NCBI RefSeq assembly: GCF_019175345.1
Contig: NZ_CP077717.1
Span: 2,200,001 to 2,264,000 of the forward strand
Source: Saccharolobus shibatae B12
GTDB taxonomy: Archaea; Thermoproteota; Thermoprotei_A; Sulfolobales; Sulfolobaceae
Length of the DNA: 64,000 bases
Direction of reading: 5' to 3'
Shown here piece after piece: positions 54,680-63,283 of the stretch. The notes under the pieces are model-generated. The model saw nothing but the letters and a program-made list of their open reading frames with translations. It had not been told where the DNA came from and ran no database searches. A program made the translations under genes and the position numbers. Each line of letters opens with the position of its first letter. Position 1 is the stretch's first letter.

Positions 54680-56653
54680 TTATCCCAATTTTTCAATCTT
54701 GACAAAGGTTATCTTATATCTTGGAGTCTTAGAAATCTCATCTAAATCGTCGCAGACAACGTTGTTTACGTAGTAATCATGCATATAAGCAAACATATGA
54801 CCAACCTTAACCTCGTTAGTTAGCTTGGCTTTCATCACAGCCATACCGCATTTAGAAATAACCTTTACCATATCCCCGTCTTTGATATTCAGCTTTGTAG
54901 CATCCTCTGGGTTTATCAACAAATCAGAACTGAAATTCCTATATCCTGGAACTCTCTTGATCAACTCATCAGAATTATACCTAGTCACAACTCTACCAGT
55001 AATTAAAATGTAACTATCACCAGATATTTCGTTATACCTAACTAATCCAAACTTAGCCTTACCGCTAGGAGTCATAAACCTATCCTTGTACAGACTAGAC
55101 TCGTGATTAGGATACCTGGAGTCTACAGAGTAATCCATCAATTCATCAAGGGTCAAATTAGAGTACAACTTTGCAACCTCCTTCATCTCTTTAAACACTA
55201 ATTTAGGATCGTCATGAAAACCAGTAAAACCTAACTTCTCAGCAATCCTCTTAATTATCCACAACTCACTCCTAACCTCCCCAGGAGGATCAACAACCTT
55301 AAACCTCCACTTAACAGTACGATCTAAATTAGTAACTGAACCCTCTTTTTCAGCCCATAAAGGAGTAGGCAAAACGTAATTTGCATATTTAGCAGTCTCA
55401 GTCATAAACGGATCCATTACTACTAACAATTCCAACGACTTCAAGAACTTAATAACCTTGTCTCTATTTGGCAAACTAAAAGCTGGATTGTAATTCATTA
55501 GAAAAAGTGCCTTAACATTACTATCCCTTAGAAAAGCCTCAGTTATACTCAAACCCTTCTTGATTGGAGGAATAAAACCCCAAACCCTACTTAACTCCTT
55601 AGCGTTATCCTCGTTCATTGGACCATTTGGGAAAACATCTGGCTTTATTAAATCACCAGAACCTTGAACATTTGTTTGACCCCTATAAACTAATAGTCCC
55701 CCACCATCAATACCAACATTCCCAGTAAGCAATGCTAGGTTAATGTAGGCCTTTACGGCATTAACGCCAGCTGACTGAGTTAAACCCAAACCCCATGAGA
55801 GTATTGTAGGCTTATTTGTAATAATCTTAGCGAACTCAATAATCTTATTCTTACTAACACCAGTAATCCTCTCGGCTTCCTCAATAGTATAAGACTTTAC
55901 AATCTCCCTAAACTCATCAAAGTTCTCAACACGTTCCTCAACGAACTTACTATCATATAATCCATTACTTATCAAATAGTTCGCAACAGCGTTATATAGA
56001 TAAATATCAGTACTACTACTAATCTGTAAAAACAAATCAGCAATCCTAGCAGTACCAGTCATCCTAGGATCAATAACTACAATTTTCACACCCTTTCTCT
56101 TAGCCTCAACTAAATATTGAGATAAAACGGGATGGCTATCAGTCACAGATTCTCCAGAAATTACAATATTTCTAGCCTTCAAAATTTCAGAAACGGTAAC
56201 AGAAGAAGCCCCAATACCGACTAACTCCTTTAAAGCCATTGCGGAGGGCTCATGACAAACCCTAGCACACGAGTCAACATTATTAGAACCCAAAGCTCTA
56301 GCCAACCTCATGAACGAATATCCTTCCTCCAACGTATTCTGACAACCACCGTAAAAGCCAATAGCCTCTGGACCGTACTTACTCCTAATTTCCTTTAACT
56401 TGCTAGCAATATCGCTAATTGCTTCATCCCAAGTAGTCCTAACGAAAGTGTCCTTAACTCTCTTTAAAGGATAAGATAAACGGTCCCAAGCGTAAATTAC
56501 TTCTGAAGCAACAGCGCCCTTACCACAAACGTGTCCTCTACTAACAATATGCTCTTGTGATGGAGATACTCTAAATATAAAGTTATTCTCTACATAAAAA
56601 TCTAGACCACAACCTACACCACAGAAAGGGCATATGGTTTTCCTAACTTCCAT
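54680..56653 (-). CDS. fdhF: Formate dehydrogenase catalytic subunit (Mo/W bis-MGD), Cys type
   Basis: 657 residues. N-terminal [4Fe-4S] ligands C8-x2-C11-x3-C15...C43, and the active-site motif NVDSCARVCHEPS with C133 (Sec in E. coli FdhH) and H134. Later PRMTGTARIADLFLQ and the C-terminal MGD-binding domain (SYILITGRVVTRYNSDELIKR). Similar in length to FdhH. No Tat signal, so it acts inside the cell. Oxidises formate to CO2. Likely electron partner: the Ehr-type membrane complex encoded from 58.5 kb on the other strand (inference). Confidence 0.9.
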   Translation of the reverse strand: MEVRKTICPFCGVGCGLDFYVENNFIFRVSPSQEHIVSRGHVCGKGAVASEVIYAWDRLSYPLKRVKDTFVRTTWDEAISDIASKLKEIRSKYGPEAIGFYGGCQNTLEEGYSFMRLARALGSNNVDSCARVCHEPSAMALKELVGIGASSVTVSEILKARNIVISGESVTDSHPVLSQYLVEAKRKGVKIVVIDPRMTGTARIADLFLQISSSTDIYLYNAVANYLISNGLYDSKFVEERVENFDEFREIVKSYTIEEAERITGVSKNKIIEFAKIITNKPTILSWGLGLTQSAGVNAVKAYINLALLTGNVGIDGGGLLVYRGQTNVQGSGDLIKPDVFPNGPMNEDNAKELSRVWGFIPPIKKGLSITEAFLRDSNVKALFLMNYNPAFSLPNRDKVIKFLKSLELLVVMDPFMTETAKYANYVLPTPLWAEKEGSVTNLDRTVKWRFKVVDPPGEVRSELWIIKRIAEKLGFTGFHDDPKLVFKEMKEVAKLYSNLTLDELMDYSVDSRYPNHESSLYKDRFMTPSGKAKFGLVRYNEISGDSYILITGRVVTRYNSDELIKRVPGYRNFSSDLLINPEDATKLNIKDGDMVKVISKCGMAVMKAKLTNEVKVGHMFAYMHDYYVNNVVCDDLDEISKTPRYKITFVKIEKLG

Positions 56654-56707
56654 ACAATACTATACTGATCTAGAAAATTTAAAATGATCTTACTATCCGT
56701 ATTAATA

Positions 56708-57406
56708 TCAATTATTAACTGGGTTTATTCCATAAGCTTTGAAAAAATTATTACTTATTATTCTCACTAGCTTATACTCTTCTATACCTAAAAAATTGCT
56801 CATAAATGAGATAGCGTTAGGTATATCACTAGGTTCTAATAGCTTACCCCTATATTCATACCCACCATCACTCTCTGTAAGAACGTTTTTTAGGTCGGCA
56901 TTTTTCAACACGTTTTGATGCTTCTTCTGGAAAGAAACGGAAGGATTTATAGAAATGAAATACCCAGCACTCTCAATATCCTTCAACAGATTAATGGGAC
57001 CAGTATACCAGTGAAAGATAGCACTCTTCACGTCGTTTTTAACTAAAATGTTGAAAGCGTCCTCCCAAGCATCTAAAGCGTGGACGTTTATCAACTTACC
57101 TTCTCCCGCTTTTATCTGCTCCTCAAAATACTTAATTTGCAACTCTTTAGGAGCCTTAGCAAACCTGTAATCCAAACCAACTTCTCCAACGAAATCAGCT
57201 TTACTAATCAACGATAAAACTCTAGTCAGATCCTCCTCGTGAACGCGCCAAGGATGAATACCAACTCCTACTAATACGTTCTCACTCTTTAAGGAGAGAG
57301 TATCCATAGCGGATTGGTAATCCATTGAAACAGCAGCTATAAGATAACCTTCATACTTCTTCTTCAAATAGGAATAATGGCAATGAGCGTCAAAGTACTT
57401 ATACAT
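56708..57406 (-). CDS. TatD-like metal-dependent hydrolase
   Basis: 232 residues, amidohydrolase TIM barrel: FDAHCHYSYL (HxH), VGVGIHPWRVH, FVGEVGLDYRF (metal Glu), LINVHALDAWEDAF, FHWYTGP and ESDGGY. Similar to TatD DNases/hydrolases, slightly shorter. Substrate unknown. Downstream of a small membrane protein gene. Confidence 0.88.
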   Translation of the reverse strand: MYKYFDAHCHYSYLKKKYEGYLIAAVSMDYQSAMDTLSLKSENVLVGVGIHPWRVHEEDLTRVLSLISKADFVGEVGLDYRFAKAPKELQIKYFEEQIKAGEGKLINVHALDAWEDAFNILVKNDVKSAIFHWYTGPINLLKDIESAGYFISINPSVSFQKKHQNVLKNADLKNVLTESDGGYEYRGKLLEPSDIPNAISFMSNFLGIEEYKLVRIISNNFFKAYGINPVNN

Positions 57407-57437
57407 ACAAAAAGAAATGGAAGAGAAAAAGAAAAAA

Positions 57438-57839
57438 CTAACTTAACACATCAAAAATCGTTACATTAACTTCTAACCCCTGCCTTGATGAAAACATTAA
57501 CTTAACGTCGCCACCAATCATAAATGACTTACTAAAATATCCATCAACTATACCAGAGTAAATTACAGTAGAGTTATTTACCACGGTTAAGTTAAACGCG
57601 TTATGTCCCATTACTTTAATTGTAACATTGCCATAACTTAACTTCAAGGGAACAGTGTAATTTGTTGAAGCATTTGATACTATAGCAAATTGATAAGTTA
57701 TGTTTTGAACATTTGTAGTCGTATAGTACTCTTGCCCTTTAGAAACTGGAGTCTGTGGATGATAGAATAGGTTAGTATGAGTTAAGAGAAACACTCCTAC
57801 TAGAATGATTGCTAGTACAACAATTACCTTGCCTATCAT
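57438..57839 (-). CDS. Small signal-anchored extracellular protein, unknown function
   Basis: About 133 residues: one N-terminal membrane helix (IGKVIVVLAIILVGVFLLTHT), then a beta-rich extracellular domain with at least five N-glycosylation sequons (VQNITY, SNASTNYT, YGNVTIKV). ATG 57839 chosen; 57848 is also in frame. No family recognised. Confidence 0.65.
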   Translation of the reverse strand: MIGKVIVVLAIILVGVFLLTHTNLFYHPQTPVSKGQEYYTTTNVQNITYQFAIVSNASTNYTVPLKLSYGNVTIKVMGHNAFNLTVVNNSTVIYSGIVDGYFSKSFMIGGDVKLMFSSRQGLEVNVTIFDVLS

Positions 57840-57848
57840 GATAATCAA

Positions 57849-58481
57849 TACTTAAATGGATAAAGTTTAAAAGGAGAAAAATACGATAATTCAACCCTTT
57901 TTACATTAATCTAAAAGATGAGTTAGGGCTGGTTCTTCTCATTGATTCGGAATTACATCTCTTGTTCAAGGGGAAGTACGGCTAGTTTGAGATCTCATTT
58001 AAGCTTTGTAGTATTTTTGTCTAATTTGAGCTCGTATAATAGTGATAATAAAGCTATCAGATACTTGACGGATTTAGGTAGGTCATGTGAGTTCCAGGTT
58101 TAACATTTTTGTTTGAAGAAGAAGGAACAACATTTCCTCTCTGATTTCTTTACTTAACTCCTATTTTTGAAGAGGATATAAAAACCCAGAACATGATGTA
58201 CGAGTTGTGTTAAAAATATGTTATGTTTATCTTCGTTTATCTACTTCGTTACTTTGTAAAAGAAAGTCTCTATAAATTCGATCTATTGTTATATGTTTAT
58301 TAGTTTTAATGATCTGATTTTAGGTTACTAAATATACGTGATACAATAAATTGATATTCGATCCTATCTCTACTCTAAGTAGCAGTTAACATGATATAGT
58401 TCGAGTTTACTTCATCGTTATGGTGTAGCGATAGCTTTAAAAATGGCTTGTTTCGATATTAACATGCGGAGTTTATTCAAT
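57849..58481. other. Long noncoding region upstream of the Ehr operon
   Basis: 630 bp, AT-rich, stops in all six frames at short spacing. It separates the minus-strand formate dehydrogenase locus from the plus-strand Ehr operon. Several short stretches look like decayed coding sequence, but I cannot assign them. It probably contains the Ehr promoter. Confidence 0.45.
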
Positions 58482-58560
58482 GAAGTAGGGGATGGCGTCC
58501 CCCTGGGGGTAACCCCGAACCGCCTCTTGATTAATGATAGGGGCTGATGACGCCTACTTC
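58482..58560 (+). promoter_or_regulatory. GC-rich stem-loop element at the head of the Ehr operon
   Basis: In otherwise AT-rich DNA, GAAGTAGG (58482-58489) pairs with CCTACTTC (58553-58560), extended by GCGTC with GACG across a 5-base bulge. Inside are GGCG/CGCC and a GGGG-TAA-CCCC hairpin (58506-58516). The 3' arm includes the first codons of the first Ehr gene (ATG 58547). Candidate mRNA leader structure or mobile element end. Confidence 0.4.
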
Positions 58561-59532
58561 ACCACAAAAGGGTGGGAAGTATGGCGCAAATGAAGCTCAG
58601 GTAATAGTTTCAACCATAACTCAAGTTATTATAGTTATTCTACTATCCCCATTATATCAAGGAATTTACGATAGGGGAAAAGCCATAATAGAAGGGCGTA
58701 AAGGACCTAGTGTTCTGCAACCTTACTATGATATAATTAAACTACTAAGAAAAGAAACCGTTATTTCAAATAACTCATTATCTCTATTTGTTTATGCTCC
58801 TTACATAGTTTTTGGAATTTATCTCCTTATTTCCTTCGTCATCCCAGTAGTTTATCCAGTACCCATCTTACTCACCCCTACGGTGGATTTCTTAGGGGGA
58901 GCATTACTCTTCTCCTTAGCTGCGTTCATAAAAATAATTGCCTCCCTAGAAAGTGGAAGTAATTTCGTAGCATTAGGAGTAAGTAGAATTCTCTCTTTCA
59001 CCTTCTTATCTGAAGCTACACTGATAACGGTTTTCTTTGGTGTCGCATTAATAACTGGTCAAACAACCCTTACGTAACATTAGATTACGTTTCCCAAAGC
59101 CTCTCTCATTACTTTCAACTAGACCACATCTTCGTATCGATCTCATTCTTCATGTTATGGTTATTCGAAACCGGTAAATTACCCGTAGAGAGCCCTGGAT
59201 TAAGCGAAATGGGTATGATAGACGATGGAGTTCTCTACGAATATAGTGGAAAATTACTCGCAATACTAAAGTGGGGTTCTTACATCAAACAATATCTATT
59301 AGGCTCAGTACTCCTAAACGTATTTATATTCCCTTGGTTTTTACAAGTTGGAATTATAGGCTCTTTAATAGACGTTGCAGTGATGTTCGGCAAATGGTTA
59401 CTCCTAATCCTTATTAGCGTTATAATAAACACCACTCTAGCTAAATTAAGACTATTTAAAGTTCAAGATTATCTAGCAGTAGCGTTCCTCCTTTCCCTTC
59501 TTTCATTAACGCTTACTGTCTTGTTGGGGTGA
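58547..59532 (+). pseudogene. hyfC: HyfC/NuoH-like membrane subunit, frameshifted
   Basis: Codes for the quinone-site membrane subunit of hydrogenase-4/Ehr complexes (NuoH type). The first frame (58547-59077) has YQGIYDRGKAIIEGRKGPSVLQ and PYYDIIKLLRKE, conserved HyfC features; after VALITG the frame ends at 59077. The continuation is in the next frame from about 59059 (SNNPYVTLDYVSQSLSHYF, then LFETGKLPVESPGLSEMG). One extra base near 59057-59062 would give a ~329-residue HyfC. So one base has been deleted, or ribosomes shift. Confidence 0.82.
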
Positions 59533-59539
59533 AGGCATA

Positions 59540-60181
59540 GTGATTAACTCAGAAATCCTAGAACTACTCTCAACGTTCATATTAATTTCAGCCTTTTACA
59601 TTCAAGGACAAGCTTACTTTAAACCAGCAATATATGTACAAGCCCTTCAATCTACCTTAATCGCAATTCTAGCCTTCTATCTAGGAATCTCACTTTTTTC
59701 CATCGACTATATAATTTTAGGAATAACAATAATACTACTGAGAACTGTAATAATCACAATATTTTTATTTAGAGGTCTAGTTAAAGAGAAACCAGGAACT
59801 AGAGAAAGCTCTAAGGGAGTAGCATCTGAACTAATATTGAATCTCGCATTTTCCATTATAGCATCTCTAGTAGTATATTATTTCGTATTGGAGAAAATAC
59901 CCATAAGTACGGAAATCAACAACACGCTAATGCTATTGTTCGCCTTTATCTTACTCTTCCAAGGTTTATTCCTTATTATTTCTAGAAGGAGTACAATATT
60001 TCAATTTGTCGGTTTTATAGAAGAAGAGAACTCCACAATTCTTTTTGGTATTTTAGTATTGTCCATTCCCTTCTTAATAGAAGTGAGTGTATTCCTTGAT
60101 GTATTAGGGCTAGTGATAATTTCCTCAATTTTGACGTTAGAAAAAGCAGAACATTCTAGGTTAGACGAACTAAAAGGGTGA
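59540..60181 (+). CDS. hyfE: HyfE/NuoK-like membrane subunit
   Basis: 213 residues, GTG start, six to seven hydrophobic helices, as in HyfE of hydrogenase-4 type complexes. Begins 7 bp after hyfC. Conserved-looking segment EEENSTILFGILVLSIPFLIEVSVFLDVLG matches the HyfE end. Membrane arm of an ion-translocating complex. Confidence 0.82.
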   Translation: MINSEILELLSTFILISAFYIQGQAYFKPAIYVQALQSTLIAILAFYLGISLFSIDYIILGITIILLRTVIITIFLFRGLVKEKPGTRESSKGVASELILNLAFSIIASLVVYYFVLEKIPISTEINNTLMLLFAFILLFQGLFLIISRRSTIFQFVGFIEEENSTILFGILVLSIPFLIEVSVFLDVLGLVIISSILTLEKAEHSRLDELKG

Positions 60182-60186
60182 TCTAA

Positions 60187-61509
60187 ATGAATATTGAACC
60201 CATACTCTTATTATTAATTCCGATAATAAGTAACGTAGGCTTTTTCAAACTCAAGCTAATTAAGACCCTATCCATACTATCAGCAGTACTAACATTAATC
60301 ATCAGCATCTTCCTTTACTTCTTAGCACCAATTAGAAACTCTTTCTTCTTCATCACTAAGTTCACAACGTTTTTCCTATCGATGATTGCATCAATTTATC
60401 TCCTATCTACCCTTTACTCCATGAATTACATAAAACCAAGCAAAATAGTAAGTGAAAGATTATACTATATTCTACTAAATTGCTTCGCATCATCAATGCT
60501 TTTCACTGTTATTATGAACAATTACGGTCTAATGTGGGTTGGGATAGAACTCACAACTGTGACCTCAGCTCTTTTAATAGTAGCGGAAACATCTGAAACC
60601 TCACTGGAAGCCACGTGGAGGTATATAATCATAGTATCCGCTGGTGTAACATTAGCACTATTCTCAATAATTTTCATCTACTATAACTATCATACATTAA
60701 CTGTAACGGAAATACTTACAAAACCAGAAAACAACATAATAACTAAACTCGCGGTAGCTCTAGCTTTAATAGGATTTGGAACAAAGGCGGGAGTTTTCCC
60801 CATGTATACGTGGTTACCAGATGCCCATAGCGAAGCGCCATCTCCAATAAGCGCATTATTTTCTGGAGTACTACTTCCGGCCGCAACTTACGTGGTGTAC
60901 ATGGTATATCAAGTAAATCCATTAACCAATATCTTTATAATTTTCGCAACTTTGTCGATAATAACCGCATCGGTTATCTTGACTTATCAATGGCACATAA
61001 AGAGAATGTTCGCGTATTCAACCATTGAGAACATGAACCTAGCCTTGCTTGGACTTACAATAGGCCAACCCCTCGGAGCAATAATCCTCCTTCTTGCACA
61101 CGCATTTGGTAAAGCGGGAGCCTTTTACTCTAGCGGAATTGTATTGAAAGTCCTAGGAGAAAAGAGAATTGAAAACATAGGCGGTTTATATACAAAACTA
61201 AAACTCACCTCAGTATCGCTATTATTGTCCTCTCTAGCTGTAACTGGTACACCACCCTTTGCAACTTTCATAGGAGAATTCTTCATATTACAAACATTAA
61301 TTCAGAAAGGTTATATTATAGAGTTTATATTAATAGTAGTCTCTCTGGCAACAGCTTTCATCTCAATAAACTATAACGTTACCAAAATGATATTCACTCA
61401 AAGAGAGCTGACAGTCTCAGAAGAACCCAGGCTAATCACGTTCATTTCTCTTGTATCATCTATAATTCCACTCGTTCTCGGTATACTTTTACTGGTGATC
61501 CTCTCATGA
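60187..61509 (+). CDS. hyfF: HyfF/NuoN-like proton-pumping type subunit
   Basis: 440 residues with about 13-14 helices. Antiporter-like motifs: GLMWVGIELTTVTSALLIV (Glu of helix 5), GFGTKAGVFPMYTWLPDAHSEAPSPISALFSG (key Lys in helix 7 and the HSEAPSP loop), and HAFGKAGAFYSSG (Lys of helix 12). Intact. Six bases after hyfE; overlaps hyfG by 4 bp. Confidence 0.9.
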   Translation: MNIEPILLLLIPIISNVGFFKLKLIKTLSILSAVLTLIISIFLYFLAPIRNSFFFITKFTTFFLSMIASIYLLSTLYSMNYIKPSKIVSERLYYILLNCFASSMLFTVIMNNYGLMWVGIELTTVTSALLIVAETSETSLEATWRYIIIVSAGVTLALFSIIFIYYNYHTLTVTEILTKPENNIITKLAVALALIGFGTKAGVFPMYTWLPDAHSEAPSPISALFSGVLLPAATYVVYMVYQVNPLTNIFIIFATLSIITASVILTYQWHIKRMFAYSTIENMNLALLGLTIGQPLGAIILLLAHAFGKAGAFYSSGIVLKVLGEKRIENIGGLYTKLKLTSVSLLLSSLAVTGTPPFATFIGEFFILQTLIQKGYIIEFILIVVSLATAFISINYNVTKMIFTQRELTVSEEPRLITFISLVSSIIPLVLGILLLVILS

Positions 61510-62681
61510 AATACTATAAATGGGCTCAAAAAGGCGAGGGAAGGAAAATAGGCAGAATAGGGGATTATTGTCTCTACGAAAAAACGATAATAGAAGAGAA
61601 ATGTGAGGAAATCAAACCAAATATAACGCAAACGTATGGCTCCTTTAAGTTCATTTACGGACCCTCAGCTGGAGGATTACTCGAATCAATAAAATTCATT
61701 ATTACAACTAATGGTGAAAAAATTCTAGGAATAGACGCTGAGGTATACAAGAACAGAGGAATAGTAATAAGCGGTTTAACTGTGGACGATGCCTTACTCA
61801 GAGTAGAGAGAATAAACGCGCCATTTAGCGCTTCCCACACAATATCCTTTTTACTCGCTGTAGAAGATTCGTTAGAATTGGAACAAGACTATCCAACCCA
61901 ACTAAAGAGAATAGGTGAAATAGAATTGGAAAGAATAAGAAATCACTTATTCGTGATATCGAGATTAACTGAAACCGCATCACTAAACGTACCTACATAC
62001 CATCTCTTGCACCTCGTTGAAGAAGTCAATAGATTAATAGGCAAAATGTGTGGTCACAGGTATTTCTTTGGCGTTAATACAATTAATGGGGTTAACTGCG
62101 ATTTTGGAAATTTATTAAGAATAATAGACATTACAAAGGAATTCAAACAAATCTTCGATGGGCTACTTGAAAGTAGAATCTTCATAGATAGACTCCAAGA
62201 AAACGGAAAATTAATAGATGAAAACAGTATAGGACCAGCTGCCAGAGCTGCTGGACTCGATTACGATGCGAGAAAGGACTTTAAAGCCTTACCTTATGAA
62301 GACTTAGGTTTTAGAACAGTTATCACACAAGAGGCAGACGCATTCGGAAGGTTCCTAGTTAGGGGAATGGAGATAATCGAGTCGTCTAAAATTTTAGTAG
62401 GGTTATACGATAAAATAAAGAATCACAATAACGAGAGAGGGAAAAATCACAAACAAGGATGGGGAGAGGGACTGGCCAGAGTCGAGAGTCCATCTGGTGA
62501 TCTAGCCTATTACGTCAGGTTAAATAACGGGATTATCGACTCAGTATTACTCCTCACTCCTTCACAAGTCAATCTCAACCTATTTTTGAAAAGCGTGATT
62601 AACACAATATTTACCGATTTTCAATTCAATTGGGAAAGTTTTGGAATTTGGGTAAGTGAAATAGGGGTGGTGTTAAAGTGA
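61506..62681 (+). CDS. hyfG: Ehr/HyfG-like large subunit without [NiFe] ligands
   Basis: 391 residues; an N-terminal HyfG 30-kDa-like part is fused or reduced (first ~50 residues) before the NuoD/large-subunit fold. The first ligand motif, CxxC after RI in hydrogenases, is NAPF here (RINAPFSASHTISF, 102-115), and the C-terminal DPCxxC motif is absent: the protein ends WESFGIWVSEIGVVLK. Thus no nickel-iron site can form, which defines the Ehr (energy-converting hydrogenase-related) group and separates it from group 4 hydrogenases. Overlaps its neighbours by 4 bp. Confidence 0.88.
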   Translation: MKYYKWAQKGEGRKIGRIGDYCLYEKTIIEEKCEEIKPNITQTYGSFKFIYGPSAGGLLESIKFIITTNGEKILGIDAEVYKNRGIVISGLTVDDALLRVERINAPFSASHTISFLLAVEDSLELEQDYPTQLKRIGEIELERIRNHLFVISRLTETASLNVPTYHLLHLVEEVNRLIGKMCGHRYFFGVNTINGVNCDFGNLLRIIDITKEFKQIFDGLLESRIFIDRLQENGKLIDENSIGPAARAAGLDYDARKDFKALPYEDLGFRTVITQEADAFGRFLVRGMEIIESSKILVGLYDKIKNHNNERGKNHKQGWGEGLARVESPSGDLAYYVRLNNGIIDSVLLLTPSQVNLNLFLKSVINTIFTDFQFNWESFGIWVSEIGVVLK

Positions 62682-63283
62682 AGAACTGGTGGTTTATTAG
62701 AGGTTTAAGAAAGGGAGTAATGACGGAGAAATACCCGAAGGAAATAGCGGAATGGAGCACTGAAATACAAGGAGAAGGTAATGTAAACTGTCCAACAAAC
62801 GCCATAAAGGATGGAAAGTGGATAAAAGAAAGATGTGTGTTCTGCAGGAGATGCTATCCCAGTTATAAACCAAATTTCAATCCAAGAATATATACAGTAA
62901 AGAAAACTGAACCCATTTTCAGAAAGTCGTTCTACCTTTACCCGATAGATTCTGGAACTTGTGGAGGGTGTAACATGGAACTAAAACTTATCTCGTCACC
63001 GGAGTACGATATGACGAGATTCGGCATATTCTTCACCAATACTCCAAGACACGCAGATGCTTTAGTAGTAATGGGGGTAATAACGGAAAAGATGAAAGAG
63101 GTTTTGAAGAAAGCATATGAAGCAATGCCGCAACCCAAAGTAATCATATTATTAGGTGCTTGTGTCATCTCAGGGGGAATAATAGGTGAAGGAGTACCAT
63201 TAGAAGCAGTAGTTGAAATACCCGGTTGTCCACCGAATCCCTTTACAATACTTGAAGCGTTAACTAAGGTGAAGGGAAAATGA
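62678..63283 (+). CDS. hyfI: HyfI/NuoB-like small subunit with N-terminal half-ferredoxin
   Basis: 201 residues. N-terminal cysteines C38...C53-x2-C56-x2-C59 form one [4Fe-4S] motif of a reduced ferredoxin domain. The NuoB-like part has all cluster N2-type ligands: DSGTCGGCNMEL, LLGACVISGG, IPGCPPNPF. So electron transfer to a quinone is possible although the hydrogenase site is gone. Overlaps hyfG and the next gene by 4 bp. Confidence 0.88.
   Translation: MKNWWFIRGLRKGVMTEKYPKEIAEWSTEIQGEGNVNCPTNAIKDGKWIKERCVFCRRCYPSYKPNFNPRIYTVKKTEPIFRKSFYLYPIDSGTCGGCNMELKLISSPEYDMTRFGIFFTNTPRHADALVVMGVITEKMKEVLKKAYEAMPQPKVIILLGACVISGGIIGEGVPLEAVVEIPGCPPNPFTILEALTKVKGK

Noticed and set aside
54680-56653. 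Selenocysteine formate dehydrogenase
   Set aside because: The active-site position is a normal Cys codon (C133) and there is no in-frame TGA.
61506-63283. Group 4 [NiFe] hydrogenase
   Set aside because: Both cysteine pairs of the large subunit that bind nickel and iron are missing, so a hydrogenase call would be wrong.
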